The translations under genes were made by a program, and so were the position numbers. From Lamellibrachia satsuma (lineage: Eukaryota; Annelida; Polychaeta; Sabellida; Siboglinidae), in assembly GCA_033239005.1 (NCBI GenBank), contig BSQZ01000068.1:2349001-2413000 (forward strand): a stretch of DNA of 64,000 bases, given 5' to 3'. Position 1 is the first letter of the stretch. Each line of letters begins with the position of its first letter. Positions 1 to 12,470 of the stretch are shown piece after piece. Under the pieces are notes generated by a model. It had not been told where the DNA came from. It did no database searches and saw nothing but the letters and a program-made list of their open reading frames with translations.

Positions 1-256
1 TGTTCGCTTGATCTGTCAGCTCTAAGCAAAGTGTGGCCCGGTGGGGTAATGGCAGCGTCAGGTGTCAGTTGGTCAAGCCATGTCTCAGTGAAGCACAAAA
101 TGGAAGAGTCCTTGAATTCACGTTTGAAAGACAATAGGTGGAACAGTTCGTCTGTTTTGTTCTTGAGCGAGTGCACGTTAGCGAGAACAATAGCAGAAGT
201 GGTGGTCTAGAGCCGCGCCGACGAAATCTGCACAGTGCCCCGCCTCGTCTGCCCCG

Positions 257-268
257 TTATATATATAT

Positions 269-334
<66 letters not shown>
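257..334. repeat. (TA)n microsatellite
   Basis: Almost uninterrupted alternating TA. It lies just upstream of the LINE fragment that follows. Confidence 0.95.
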
Positions 335-336
<2 letters not shown>

Positions 337-434
337 ACGTGTTACAAGAAAGATAATATCCTTATGTGCGCGTGTGCATGCGTGCTTCCATGTGCGTGCG
401 TGTATGTGTGGCCCGCTGACCTATTCCAAGTAAC

Positions 435-1537
435 TAATTTGGCCCTCCGTTCAAAAAGGTTGCCGAACCCTGACTTAGACTTTCCGAAAGCTTTCGATAA
501 AGTGCCACATCAAAGACTGTTACTTAAACTAAAAGCCCATGGCATAGGTAATGATGTAATCAATTGGATAGAAAAGTGGCGTACACACAGAAAACATAGA
601 GTAATAGTAGATGGTGAGATTTCAAACTGGAAATCTGTTTTGAGTGGGGTACCACAGGGACCAGTATTAGGCCCTATACTGTTTTTAATATATATATAAA
701 TAATTTGGAAGATGACATATCTAGCAAAGTACTCAAATTTGCAGATGACACAAAAGTATTCAGAAAGGTTACTAATGATACAGATAAACAAAGTTTACAG
801 GATGATCTAAATAAATTAGTTAAATGGTCAGAAAAATGGCAAATGTTATTAAATTTTTGGACGTGTAAATGTATACACATAGGACATGAAAACATGGAAG
901 AATATAAAATGGTGGATGCTGTACTAGGTAGAACCACACAAGAAAAGGACTTAGGAGTAACATTTAGTGCTGACATGAAAGTTTCAGAGCAATGTGGGAT
1001 TGCTGCTTCGAAAGGAAATCAAATTCTAGGGATAATTAGGAGAACTATCATATCATGTATAAGGAGAAACAGCTAATTGTACAAAGCAATAGTTAGACCA
1101 CATTTGGAATTTGTATTCAAGCATGGAGGCCATATCGTAAAAAGGACATAGACAACCTAGAAAGAATACAACGAAGAGCAACTAAAATTATTCCAGAATT
1201 TAGAGACCTTAGTTACGAAAGTCGCTTATTAAAATGTGGTTTGACAACACTAGAGACCAGGAGACTAAGAGGAGACCAAATAGAAGTGTTTAAAATAGTG
1301 AATGGTTATGAGGATGTTGACAGGAATATGTTCTTCAAACTTAAAGAAGGCAGAACCAGAGGACATAAAGCAGCATTAGTTAAGGAGCAGTGTAGGTTGG
1401 ACATGAGAAAGTACTCTTTCTCACAGAGGGTGATAAATGAATGGAACAAACTGCCAAATGATTGTGTTAATGCTGGTAGTGTGAATATGTTTAAAAATAG
1501 AATTGACAGATATTTGGTAAGGGCGGGCTACACATAG
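435..1537 (+). pseudogene. CR1/jockey-like LINE reverse transcriptase, 5'-truncated and frameshifted
   Basis: Non-LTR retrotransposon polymerase that copied its own RNA at a nicked target. Reading across three shifted segments, the sequence shows FPKAFDKVPHQRLL (RT motif with the first catalytic Asp), GVPQGPVLGPILFLIYI, then KFADDTKVF (catalytic FADD), and a C-terminal part ending in a motif of the type NEWNKLP..C..A.SVNMFKNRID. The frame changes near 700 and again between 1076 and 1241. The endonuclease and ORF1 are absent, so it is a dead 5'-truncated copy. Bases 1600-1650 repeat ATCTTGTTAAA-like units, which suit a LINE 3' tail. It is inside or next to the host gene on the opposite strand. 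Confidence 0.85.
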
Positions 1538-2198
1538 ATGAGAAAATTGTTGGATTCTCGATAAGCCAATGGCTTCCTTGTCCACTCTGGAACTTGTTGT
1601 TTGGGCTGGCAATCTTGTTAAATCATGTTAAAAAATCTTGTTAAAGTGCCTGAGTTCCTGTAAACTGCCAAGCTGCACGTGCGTTGTCAATGGCCTGGCA
1701 TGCACCAACATGTGCAAGCTACAGACATGCAGAATTCAGAAGAAAGAAGAACATTTCGCAGTTGAACCAGGTGACTCTGATGATGGAGATGATGATTGAA
1801 CTGATGAACAATAAGCCTATCATTCTGAACTATACGTAAGTTGTTGTTCTGAGCTATGCTATGGAGAAACTTGATTGTTTAGCAGGGTCTGTATTATTCC
1901 AGATGCATTGTAAGATTGTATTATGTGATAAAATGTTATTTTGGGACCTTATGATGCCTTGATCTAAGTACTTTATGAATCGTACAATCAGGCCGCACTG
2001 CCAAAATGTTTTTCAGATGGGTTAATCAAAGAGTTGAAAACCACCACTAAGCTGCCACTCAACAATGATTATCATATAAAAATATGCCTCTTAGAAATTT
2101 ACCATTTAAAAAATAATAACTAGATCTTGCCCCCCCCCAGATAGTACCAATATGTGAAATATCTGGTCTTGGCCCATACACTAATAAGCAGAACTTAC
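1538..2198. other. Non-coding: LINE 3' tail and intronic or intergenic DNA
   Basis: Apart from the short ATCTTGTTAAA-like repeats at about 1600-1650, I see no coding potential or recognisable element. Confidence 0.5.
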
Positions 2199-2327
2199 CT
2201 TTGTCTTGCCAGTGAATGTTGTATTGTAGAATGTTGTGCTGAGAGAGGTTCTGGGGGAGTCTCTCCTCCCGTAGGTCGTTCAGGAGACTGTGGGCTGTCT
2301 GCACTGTCTTCTCATCATTAAGACATT
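2199..2327 (-). CDS. NWD1-like gene, most downstream exon seen
   Basis: A 129-bp exon with acceptor TGTAG at 2328-2332 and donor GTAAGT directly below 2199 on the minus strand. It encodes a segment containing HSLLNDLREERLPQNLSQHN. Its entry phase (two bases completing a codon) matches the one-base overhang of the exon at 2716-2844. The sequence suits the stretch after the DUF4062-like domain in NWD1-type proteins, leading towards the NACHT domain. Nothing further downstream is in the window, so the gene runs off the left edge. Confidence 0.7.
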
Positions 2328-2715
2328 CTACACAATGTCAACAGCAGCTGTCACAATAACTGTCTCACAACTCATATATTCACATTTATCATCATGTTTC
2401 ATACACTGTTCAAAATTACAAAATAGAAAATGTGTCTTGATACATTTCTAAAAGTGTTTTTTCCAGTTACTTTTGAGATTTATTTATGTTGGTTGAGAGC
2501 TACATCTAAGTGAACAAATCACAACAGTACAGCAACCAAGGTTGTGATCAAGACCATAGTTTATTAATTGTTGAATAGGCCAAGCCACAATTTGGACATA
2601 GAGCACTTCAAATGTAAATCAAAAGTAATTCACTAATAGTATGTGAGAACCCTTCAATGATATTAAACTTGTCAAAAAAACACCATTATCAAAATTCGCT
2701 GAAGAGCAACAATAC

Positions 2716-2844
2716 CATAATATCGTGCTAACTCCTTGTTGGGTTTCACGTCATCGATGTCATCAAAAACTCGTTTGAACCAGAGGCAGTTCTTACTTGT
2801 GTCTTCTGCCATCAGCACACCAAGTTCAATCTCATGCTCTGTCA
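2716..2844 (-). CDS. NWD1-like gene, internal exon
   Basis: A 129-bp exon on the minus strand between acceptor TTACAG and donor GTATTG. It contains TEHEIELGVLMAEDTSKNCL followed by WFKRVFDDIDD. NWD1 and related NACHT-WD proteins carry a similar VTE-E-E-GVL segment followed by a Cys/Leu-Trp-Phe stretch. It enters in phase with the exon at 5531-5745 and leaves one base for the exon at 2199-2327. Confidence 0.75.
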
Positions 2845-2899
2845 CTGTAACCAAGTCATTGATGTTCTTCAGCAACATTACAAAGAACAGCTACTGAAG

Positions 2900-3004
2900 A
2901 TATGATTAAAACTGGATGTGCAGAGGGAATCTTGCACATATATCCCAAAGAAGGTAAGGTCAGTGATGCAAATAATAATCCAGAGGTAGAAGCTGCAGAA
3001 ACAA
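2900..3004. other. Intronic, nothing recognised
   Basis: Short unique stretch between the exon and the minisatellite. Confidence 0.4.
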
Positions 3005-4660
3005 TAAATAATGATAATGGATGGCAAGTTTAAACACAAGATGTGGTTTAATAATGGACAACAAGTGTAAACACAGGAAATATTTTGATAACGGACAGCA
3101 AAGTGGGGCGAAAAAAATTGCCTAAGTTTCGAAATGGGAGCAGGTGATTTTGAACCCCAGTCCCCTCGACTGCAAGTCCAATGGCAGTTTAATCATGGAC
3201 AGACAAATTGATAACATACAGCAAGGGCAAACACAAGAAACAGTTCGACAAGGACAGCAAGTGTAGCTTGATAACAGAAACAGATTGATAATGCACTGCA
3301 AGTGTAAACACAGAAACAGTTTGATAATGAACAGCAAGTGTAAACACAGAAACAGTTTGATAACAGATAGCAAGGGTAAATACAGGACATGGTTTAATAA
3401 TGGACAGTAAGTGTAAACGCAAAAACAGTTTGATAATGGACAGTAAGTATAAACACAGAAACAATTTGATAACGGAAAGCAAGTGTAAACACAGAAACAG
3501 TTTGATAACAGACAGCAAGGGTAAATACAGGACATGGTTTAATAATGGACAGCAAGTGTAAACGCAGAAACAGTTTGATATTGATAACGGACAGTAAGTG
3601 TAAACACAGAAACAGTTTGATAACAGACAGTAAGTGTACACACAGAAACACTTTGATAACGGACAGCAAGGGTAAATACAGGAACACTTTGATAACGGAC
3701 AGCAAGGGTAAACACAGAAACAGTTTGGTAATGGACAGTAAGTGTAAACACAGAAACAGTTTGATAATGGACAGTACGTGTAAACACAGAAACAGTTTGA
3801 TAATGGACAGTGAGTGTAAACACATGACATGGTTTAATTATGGACAACAAGTGTAAACACAGAAAAAGTTTGATAACAGACAGCAAGGGTAAACACAGAA
3901 ACACTTTGATAACGGACAGCAAGAGTAAACACAGAAACAGTTTGGTAATGGACAGTAAGTGTAAACACAGAAACAGTTTGATAATGGACAGTAAGTGTAA
4001 ACACAGGACATGGTTTAATTATAGACAACAAGTGTAAACACAGAAACAGTTTGATAACAGACAGCAAGGGTAAATACAGGACATGGTTTAATAATGGACA
4101 GTAAGTGTAAACACAGAAACAGTTTAATAATGGACAGCAAGTGTAACCACAGAAACAGTTTGATAACGGAGAGTAAGTGTAAACAAAGAAACACTTTGAT
4201 AACGGACAGCAAGGGTAAACACAGAAACAGTTTAATAATAGACAGCAAGTGTAAACACAGAAACAGTTTGATAACGGACAGCAAGGGTAAATACAGAAAC
4301 AGTTTGATAATGGACAGCAAGTGTAAACACAGAAACACTTTGATAACGGACAGCAAGGGTAAACACAGAAACACTTTGATAATGGACAGTAAGTGTAAAC
4401 ACAGAAACAGTTTGATAACGGACAGCAAGTGTAAACACAGAAACACTTTGATAATGGACAGCAAGTGTAAACATAGAAACACTCTGATAATAGAGAGCAA
4501 GGGTAAACACAGAACATCAAGTGTAAACATGGGAAACAGTTTGATAACAACATACCATATACCAGTGGCCAGTAAACACAGAAAGTATAACAAATTACAG
4601 ATAGGAAGTATAAACACAGGACATGGTTTGGTAGTGGACAGCAAGTGTAAACAAAGGCCA
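3005..4660. repeat. 36-bp minisatellite
   Basis: Several dozen imperfect copies of a 36-bp unit (AACAGTTTGATAATGGACAG plus 16 more bases). The unit is a multiple of three and lacks stops in several frames, so long spurious open frames run through it on both strands. A unique piece at about 3115-3200 interrupts it. It lies in an intron of the minus-strand NWD1-like gene. Confidence 0.95.
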
Positions 4661-4669
4661 TAGTTTAAA

Positions 4670-4870
4670 CAGACAAGGTAATCCAAGCAATCACACTGGC
4701 AGCCAAGGCTGGCAAGGCCACCCAACCAGTCATACTGTCAGCCAATGCGTGCAAGGCTATCCAAGCAGTCACAATGTCATGTAATGCTGACGAGGCCATC
4801 CAAGCAGTCACATTGTCATGTAATGCTGATAAGGCCATCCAAGCAGTTACATTGGCAACTAATATAAAGC
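4670..4870. repeat. 39-bp tandem repeat
   Basis: Four to five decaying copies of a unit containing GCCATCCAAGCAGTCACATT. It directly follows the 36-bp minisatellite. Confidence 0.85.
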
Positions 4871-5530
4871 ATATGGCAACCAACACATGTAAGGCTATGC
4901 AGCTCTACCAAATTAATAGCTCAGTCAAATACAATTATCTGCATAGATTAAACTGCTTGCAATTAATTCATTGCCAATTTATACTTTTAACATTGGAAAA
5001 CATTGTAGATCTTTGTATCTAAGCATGTATTAAAATAATGTCAACAAACTCAGCTTTGAAGCACCATTCTTAATAAGATACATCTGGTTGACGATTGTGG
5101 GACTGGAATTGTTGCCACTTTTTGATTGCTGACTTGCCTAGTGAGGCCCACAGAATACTTGATTGTTCCGGACTACTCAATTGTAGATGAACGTGGCAAT
5201 GTACTAACTGAATCATTGTGACTGCCACATAAATAAGGCCATGGTTAAACTCTGCGAAAACAGCACTTCCTTCAATGCAGAACATAGTGTATTATCATGT
5301 TATGTACAAACAGTGGAAATATGGAGTAATCTTATACGAGATAAGAACAGATCATTTGATACCAAACATTATGGCCCTGAAAAAAGTCTACACACTGATG
5401 CAATTGAAACAGCTGTTCTGAGGTGTTTCTTTATTGCATCCAACTGCCAGGCAGACTTTCCTGGAACACCCATTTATAGGAACATCATTAAGTACCATGC
5501 TCATTTTATGGACAAAGGCAAGCAACTAAC
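4871..5530. other. Intronic, nothing recognised
   Basis: There is a short open frame at 5241-5570 on the plus strand, but it overlaps the end of a well-supported minus-strand exon and shows no family signature. Confidence 0.4.
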
Positions 5531-5745
5531 CAGACATGAGGAACCGCTTCACCTCAGCCTCCGATTGTAGATGTTTCTTTGCCCCTCGCTCGAGAACTGC
5601 CTGTAGACTCTCAAAATCATGCCACCACTTGTCCTGGCCGGCCTTCTGCACAGCCGGGTCTCGGGCCCCAAACTGCGGGATCACCGCGTCAATTGGCTGC
5701 AGCTGGTAGGTTGGTGGGATTGCGTTGTTGTCACGGACATACCAC
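5531..5745 (-). CDS. NWD1-like gene, internal exon
   Basis: A 215-bp minus-strand exon bounded by acceptor CTGGCAG and donor GTTAGT. It encodes [20 protein letters not shown], then a segment with [20 protein letters not shown]. The WY-x2-D-x-NAxPPxYxLQPI pattern followed by a WW..F..LQ helix is characteristic of the region after the DUF4062-like domain of NWD1-type proteins. Its phase fits both neighbours (9876-9988 and 2716-2844). Confidence 0.85.
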
Positions 5746-5778
5746 CTGCCAGGAAACAAACTCTATATTTCATCCACA

Positions 5779-5782
<4 letters not shown>

Positions 5783-5843
<61 letters not shown>

Positions 5844-5857
5844 CACACATATATCAT

Positions 5858-5891
<34 letters not shown>

Positions 5892-5906
5892 GTAAATATT
5901 ATATAT

Positions 5907-6001
<95 letters not shown>
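5783..6001. repeat. Compound CATA / (TA)n microsatellite
   Basis: Three long TA blocks separated by short unique pieces, within an intron. Confidence 0.95.
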
Positions 6002-6005
<4 letters not shown>

Positions 6006-6820
6006 TTTATGTTTGTATGAATGTGTACATCATCTTAGCAATGCAAAAAAGACCTCACCCAATATAACAATGTGACAAGATTATTTTTAAATGCCTTAAA
6101 ATAAAATACCGAATGTGTTTATAAAAATGTTGGCAGCATATACACATTTCTGGTAGGATTCAAAATACATTTTGTATGAAAATGGTTGCCAAATAGACAA
6201 GGACAAAAACATAAAAAGCACATATGACTGATTCAAGTGATGAGCCCTCATGTGAAGTTTTTTGTTGGGTCTTCTTATCTTTAACTGTTCAGTGAAAACT
6301 GCCGGACATAATATTATTTAAAATTTGGCATTTGTAGTTAGTTTTAGACAACATACACAACGACGTACAACAATTGCATTTAAAAAATGGTTACTGGCAC
6401 AAAACCACAGTTGCACAATCAAAGTTGAAATGGACACATGGAGTTAATAATGTCATATGTCAATGTTAAGTATGTTTATTAAACAATATACTTTTATTTC
6501 TTCATACGTAGCAGTATAGCGTTAAAATATCGACTGAATCATTGTCCGATGGGTGACGTCAGACTTTTTTGCGGAGTCTTTCATGTATTTTTTTCAAAAC
6601 ATTACTCGATCCCTACCCAGCCTAAAAACCTTGGGTAAGGTTACTGCAAACAAACAATTCATTAAGGGTGGCCTTATAATTTAATCAAATGTACCTGCCT
6701 ATTTACAATATACATGTATACACACAAAATGTCTCGTTAATTTTACGATACAGTCAAATCCTCACACACCAGATCCGCCGCAAAGGCATATTGTGTCATA
6801 ATCCACAGCATTGTCCTGGT
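6002..6820. other. Intronic, nothing recognised
   Basis: AT-rich unique sequence without credible coding potential on either strand. Confidence 0.4.
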
Positions 6821-6824
6821 AAGT

Positions 6825-7650
6825 TTCCACCTCAATCCAGTACCCCACAACATAAGTTCCACCTCACTCCAGTACCCCACAACATAAGTTTCCACCTCAC
6901 TCCAGTACCCCACAACAAGTTTCCTCCTCACTCCAGTACCCCACAACATAAGTTTCCTCCTCACTCCAGTACCCCACAACATAAGTTTCCACCTCACTCC
7001 AGTACCCCACAACATAAGTTTCCACCTCACTCCAGTACCCCACAACATAAGTCTCCTCCTCACTCCAGTACCCCTCAACATAAGTCTCCTCCTCACTCCA
7101 GTACCCCACAACATAAGTTTCCTCCTCACTCCAGTACCCCACAACATAGGTCTCCTCCTCACTCCAGTACCCCACAACATAAGTCTCCTCCTCACTCCAG
7201 TACCCCTCAACATAAGTTTCCTCCTCACTCCAGTACCCCACAACATAAGTCTCCTCCTCACTCCAGTACCCCACAACATAAGTCTCCTCCTCACTCCAGT
7301 ACCCCTCAACATAAGTTTCCTCCTCACTCCAGTACCCCACAACATAAGTCTCCTCCTCACTCCAGTACCCCACAACATAAGTCTCCTCCTCACTCCAGTA
7401 CCCCTCAACATAAGTTTCCTCCTCACTCCAGTACCCCACAACATAAGTCTCTTCCTCACTCCAGTACCCCACAACATAAGTCTCCTCCTCACTCCAGTAC
7501 CCCTCAACATAAGTTTCCTCCTCACTCCAGTACCCCACAACATAAGTCTCCTCCTCACTCCAGTACCCCACAACATAAGCCTCCTCCTCACTCCAGTACC
7601 CCTCAACATAAGTTTCCTCCTCCCTCCAGTACCCCACAACATAAGTTCCA
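6825..7650. repeat. 33-bp minisatellite
   Basis: About 25 copies of a 33-bp unit built on CCTCACTCCAGTACCCCACA. It is a multiple of three, so it creates long repetitive open frames on both strands (HSSTPQHK-type on plus, GTGVRRKLMLW-type on minus). Higher-order alternation is visible (AAGTTTCC, AAGTCTCC and CCCCTCAACAT variants recur every third unit). Confidence 0.95.
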
Positions 7651-9875
7651 CCTGCTTTCTTTAAGTTTTTCAACTTTACTGTTGTACACAGTTTTTGGTT
7701 GCGAGTCATCATCATACCCCATTACCAAACATGACAAATCCTATGTCCATCTATCTTTCCATCCAAGATATCACGAACACTCTGCTGGATACTCTCTTCT
7801 AACTCTACTGGATACTCACTTCTAACTCTGGGAATTCAACAGACATGTCCAAATTATGGTTTTTTATTTTTTTTCTAATTTGTTTCTTTGGTACGTTTTC
7901 TTTTTTTGTAGTTTGACTGCCAATCTGCTTGGAATCTCCTCTTTAATCTGAGTACATCTTTTGCATTTGTTTTGTCACTGTTTACTCCCCAAAGAAATTG
8001 CCAATTTGACTAATTTCTCTCTCTTTTCTGATTGCAGAGATCAGGTGCCTGTGTTCTGTTGACCTGTAACTCATTTGGAATAAAAATGGAAAAGCAAGGT
8101 TAAATATTCTATCAACTGAATCAAGCATGAAGTTTCCCTTCACACAATTCCTTATATCAGGGTTATTATTATGAATAAGGTAGACGTTTTTTTTAGAAAG
8201 TTCAGCTAAATGTATGAGATAATGATAAATTTGTTAACAAAATCAACAATCCACAAAATTCATTTAAATTCATAAAATAGAAGGGGCTAAATAATACAGG
8301 AATAAAAGCACATGATCCCTTGTGTTTGTAAACAATGGCATCATCCAAGCACATTGCAAGAATCAGGTCATGTGACCTAAATGCCAAGAACAGCTCTATT
8401 TTTAGAAGGAATAGTATCCTTCAAAATCTTCAATCATCAGTGTTACTAAGGCATTATTTTCGTGAAACTCATTGGGAAACTATTAAATACATCCAAAAGA
8501 ATAATTTTACTATGATCAGGGTAGGCCACGGTCATCTAGACGATGGCAAACAGAGGGGATTGTCACTGTGAAATTCAATCCGATCAAGGGACAAGTATAG
8601 CTACCTTCAGGTAAATGGTTGATGACTTTGACGACCAAACACTTTGAAGTAAATGTTTTTTGACTTCCACAAATTGGATTGGAAAATTAAAAAAAAGACG
8701 GGTCAGTGAGACATGTTAACTATGTCATCGCAATGAGTGTTCTCTGGGAGGTCCTAAAATATGTTAGTCAAACTTGCAGCAAAAACACAGTCACGATTGT
8801 CGCGTACCTACCAGTACCCATCATCCCGATCGGCACTGGCATTGCTAAACTGCTCTGAGTGAGTCGAACTTTTAGATGATTCTGCAGTATCAATTGCCAG
8901 CTAGTGGCTCAAAATCATATCCTTTCACTTCGTACTTTGGAAAATTGGTATCGCCACCTCTCATCATAGTAACGCAAGTGAATCTTACACTAAAGCACTC
9001 CTCACATGCTCACATAAATTTTATGCATGCTTTGCGACTTGAATGCAGTAAACATAAAATTTTACATATACACTGTACATGCTTTTTTAAGTAACATTTT
9101 TATGCTGGCATATTTTACGTATGGTATAAAGCTTTGTGTAAACATCGAAAAAGCATTTATGCAAAATAACAACACAAGTCCAGTGTAGATTTGAATAGGC
9201 CAAAGAATTACATTTAATGTATAAATGAGCTGGAAATGAGGCATGCATACATCATCAAACGAGATACATCACATGATCACAGCAAGCATGCTGGCCCCCA
9301 AAAGGTGTTTACACATAATAATTATTAAATTAAGATTGAAAAGAGGATCAAGGGGAATCAATACAGCGGTCTCTCAAGGTTTTCTTCCAAAAGAGAGGTC
9401 TCTCAAGACAGGTGCTATTGCATCTTGTTCATACTATTATACACTGGACAGTCACTATTGTACACATCATCATCAAACTTGCCATGATAATTTATACAAG
9501 TTTGAAAAGATATCTGTAATTTTAAACACGATCAAGAAAATTCTTTTTCCTAAACAACACATACTGGTATTTATGATTTGACATACACATGCAGTTGATT
9601 GAGAAGTGCTTCAATTTGTAACAATACAATCATGTCTTACCCCCAGTTCAGAATATTCGCCTACATGTATGCATGCATTTCAAATAACCTATGAAATGTC
9701 AGTGTCCATATTATATATTATTATAACCCAATACAAAGTGTCAACATTTTAAGTTACAAAAAAGATAATAGTTAATTTTTGCCCAAGTCAAACTGTGTAG
9801 ACAGAGACCCATTTAACAAAGCGGTGGTTCAACAGACCTTATAAAGAGTGAGTGCTTGAGAAGAACTGGTCTTAC
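7651..9875. other. Intronic, nothing recognised
   Basis: AT-rich sequence between two exons of the NWD1-like gene. The small open frames here have no recognisable family signature. Confidence 0.4.
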
Positions 9876-9988
9876 TTGTTAAGTAGTTGTTGCTCACTGC
9901 CACTGACATCTTGTGTGATCAGCTCATACTGTCGAGCTGGTATGGCCTTCGGGATGGGACGGTAGCCATACTTGTGAGACAGGAATGT
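9876..9988 (-). CDS. NWD1-like gene, DUF4062-like exon 3
   Basis: A 113-bp exon between acceptor CCAAACAG and donor GTAAGA. It encodes TFLSHKYGYRPIPKAIPARQ and YELITQ. The KYGYRPIP motif is the hallmark of the end of the N-terminal DUF4062-like domain in NWD1/TEP1-type proteins. It enters in phase 0 from 10814-10930 and leaves two bases that are completed by the first base of 5531-5745. Confidence 0.9.
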
Positions 9989-10103
9989 CTGTTTGGTGCA
10001 AAGACATAATTAGAAGACACATCAGTTTGCTCTTATAAAATAGAAAATATATTGAATGCCGTAATCAGACATTTCTCTAAGAATCATACATCATCATATA
10101 TTT

Positions 10104-10622
10104 CACTGTCTACTGCAGCTGCTCCTCCTGCCGCTGCTCCTCCTGATGTTGCTCCCCCTCCTCATGTTCCTGCTCCTCCTGCTGCTGCTCCTCCTCCGGA
10201 TGTTGCTCCTAATGTTGCTCCCCCTCCTCATGGTCCTGCTCCTCCTCCTCTTGATGTTGCTCTTCCTCCTCCTGATGTTGCTCTTCCTCCTCCTGCTGCT
10301 GCTCCTCCTGATGTTGCTCCCCCTGCTCATGTTCCTGCTGCTGTTCATCCTCCTGATGTTGCTCCTCCTCCTCATGCTGCTCCTCCTCCTGATGTTGCTC
10401 CTCCTCCTCCTCCTGATGTTGCTCCTCCTGATGTTGCTCCTACTCCTCCTGATGTTGCTCTTCCTGATGTTGCTCTTCCTCTTCCTCCTGATATTGCTCC
10501 TTCTCCTGATGTTGCTCCTCCTCCTCATCCTCCTGATGTTGCTCCTCCTGCTTATCCTCCTGATGTTGCTCCTCCTGCTTATCCTCCTGATGTTGCTCCT
10601 CCTGGTGTTGCTCATCCTGTTA
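10104..10622. repeat. Irregular GATGTTGCTCC(TCC)n minisatellite
   Basis: Interspersed GATGTTGCTCCTCCT-type units and CTCCT runs of varying length. Open frames on both strands (PDVAPP-type on plus, RRSNIR-type on minus) are by-products. It is intronic. Confidence 0.9.
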
Positions 10623-10813
10623 CTACTGAACACATTGATATAATACCATTTATACTATAATTACTACAATGTGCACCATCAGTAAAGTAAATACAAATAC
10701 TAGAACATGTTCTGAACTGGATGCTTGTAAAAATACAATGTTAGCAATTACTAAGATAGGCAAGACCATAGTGAGGTCATAGATTAAGATCATGAGATCA
10801 CAGAAATACATAC

Positions 10814-10930
10814 AACAAAATTTGGTCCAACAGACAGTTTCTGGCATGCCTTGATTTCCTTCATACACAACTCAGTTGTCATGTGATCATTCGTAGCCTC
10901 ATCACGCACACCCCATCGCATGTCCACAAT
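10814..10930 (-). CDS. NWD1-like gene, DUF4062-like exon 2
   Basis: A 117-bp exon, exactly 39 codons, bounded by acceptor CTCCAG and donor GTATGT. It encodes IVDMRWGVRDEATNDHMTTE followed by LCMKEIKACQKLSVGPNFV. VDMRWGVRDE...DHMTTELC.KEI..CQ..S.GPNF is strongly typical of the N-terminal domain of NWD1-like NACHT proteins, which act as cytosolic STAND-type signalling ATPases. Confidence 0.93.
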
Positions 10931-11129
10931 CTGGAGAAACAAAATACATATAAGCTTCTAAGTTCTCTACAAGGATGGATGGATTTTAAAAGTAAAATCT
11001 GTCATAAAACAAGAAGGTAGATTCATTGTAAAGATTGTTTTGATCTGTAAGGATCGTCAACAAATTTTTGACAAGTGCATCGATTCAGGATTTTAAATGT
11101 GTACAACTACAGTGTTTTTATGGTGAGAT

Positions 11130-11320
11130 GCCTCTTGTGGACATGTGTCTGTCAAAGCCTGGTTTCTGTTGTAGCCAGGTGGCTTTTGTAGCCAGGTGTA
11201 TATTGTAGTCATGTGTCTGTCATAGCCTGGTGTATGTTGTAGCCAGGTGTCTGTCATAGCCAGATGTCTGTTATAGCCAGGTGTCTGTCATAGCTAGGTG
11301 TCTGTTTTTTTGTTTCTGTT
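11130..11320. repeat. About 21-bp tandem repeat
   Basis: Roughly eight degenerate copies of units like GTAGCCAGGTGTCTGTCATA. Confidence 0.85.
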
Positions 11321-11329
11321 TCTTTTTAG

Positions 11330-11755
11330 ACAGATAGCAAAGTTACTTTTGAAGATGTCGCGATGTTTTGCATAGGCTGTCCAGCCGGCTGTGATTCGTC
11401 GCAGGATTTCCTTGTCTTGGTTCTTGTCCCTAAGCCTGAAGCGTTGGCCTAGGTATACGTAACTCTCCACATTTTCTATCTGAGTGTTATTAATGTATAT
11501 TGTCTTCCACCATTATTTTTGTTTTTGAGATGTTCATCCTCAAGCCGCTTAGGTTACTTTCTTCGCATTGTTCTTGTAGCATTATTTCTAGTTCTTGTGG
11601 TGTTTCGGTGTACAGGAAGATATCGTCTGCGAAACGGAGATGGTTAAGATATACTCCGTCTATTTTCAGGCCTTTGTTCTCCCAGTTCAGTCTTCTGAAG
11701 ATACTTTCGAGTGTTGATGTGAATAGTTTGGGTTATATTATGTGGTTTTAAATGT
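11330..11755 (-). pseudogene. RTE-like LINE reverse transcriptase fragment
   Basis: The minus strand reads YVYLGQRFRLRDKNQDKEIL and RRITAGWTAYAKHRDI, preceded by FADD-type sequence (LRFADDIFLYTETPQELE). These are the palm and thumb region of RTE-like endonuclease/reverse-transcriptase proteins. Only about 140 residues remain, the ends are ragged and there are frame breaks. It is a fragment inside an intron of the host gene. Confidence 0.85.
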
Positions 11756-12264
11756 CAATAAAACAAAATATTACACATTCAAACATTGCTTTAATGCCAT
11801 ATGCAAGATAAATGATGGGATATAAATAGCACCAACCCTAAAACATGTCCGTGACTTACTGACTTACTGCTGTGCGAGTGATGTTATTTTTAAAGCAAAT
11901 TTGTTAATGTAATTTATAGCAGCTTACCGGCATGAAGAGTGGAGTTTATTTATGATTTAGATGGGGTAATGTGTGACAGTGGATCGACTTTGCCATGTGT
12001 CAGATTAACTTCTGGAAGTTTGAAATTGTTAAATGGCCGACACCTCCAGATCATGCCATAAATATACTCTCTGACTGTGTAAAGGTGGAGTTTATTGGCA
12101 ATCAAGGGGTGGAATTGTGTGAGAAGTCAGGGCATATTGACTTTGCCATGTGTGAGATCAATTTGGAAGACCTGTGCCAGCTATCCGATTTGGGGGTATG
12201 GAAAAAAGCCCCCCCAGAAAAAAGCCACCCATAAGAAAAAATAAATAAACTTAATCGTTGTAAT
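11756..12264. other. Intronic, nothing recognised
   Basis: No element or gene seen. Two imperfect copies of a GTGTGA..TGACTTTGCCATGTGTGAGAT-like phrase occur near 11970 and 12120. Confidence 0.35.
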
Positions 12265-12470
12265 TAAATTATTCATCATCATCATCTCAGCCATTGTCAG
12301 CCCACTGAATGGTGAAGGCCTCCCCAAGCTGGTACCATTTACTTCTGTCCTGTGCCATGTCATGCTAGCAAACTTCACAATTTCATCTCTCCATCTATTT
12401 TTTGTTGTCCCTGACTTTGAGAACCTGTCATTGGTCTTCATTCTGTTGTTATCTTTGTCCACCTGTTGTC
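12265..12470 (-). pseudogene. RTE-like LINE C-terminal fragment
   Basis: The minus strand reads NRWRDEIVKFASMTWHRTEV and continues, after a frameshift, into a GEAFTIQWADN-like end. This is the conserved C-terminus of RTE-type endonuclease/RT proteins. Because it lies upstream, in minus orientation, of the RT-core piece at 11330-11755, the two are separate copies. Confidence 0.75.

Noticed and set aside
3115..3200. tRNA-like phrase on the minus strand (GACTTGCAGTCGAGGGGACT then GGGGTTCAAAATC)
   Set aside because: It has a B-box-like part, but I could not form acceptor and D arms; at most a decayed SINE piece inside the minisatellite.
3122..4725. Long Leu/Cys-rich and Lys/His-rich open frames over the 36-bp minisatellite
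   Set aside because: They follow only from a stop-free repeat unit whose length is a multiple of three. Frames are open on both strands at once, without start context or splice signals.
6689..7825. A 378-residue Pro/His/Ser repeat protein (plus) and 302- and 272-residue frames (minus)
   Set aside because: By-products of the 33-bp minisatellite within an intron of the NWD1-like gene.
10052..10660. Pro-rich (plus) and Arg/Ser-rich (minus) open frames
   Set aside because: By-products of the GATGTTGCTCCTCC array.
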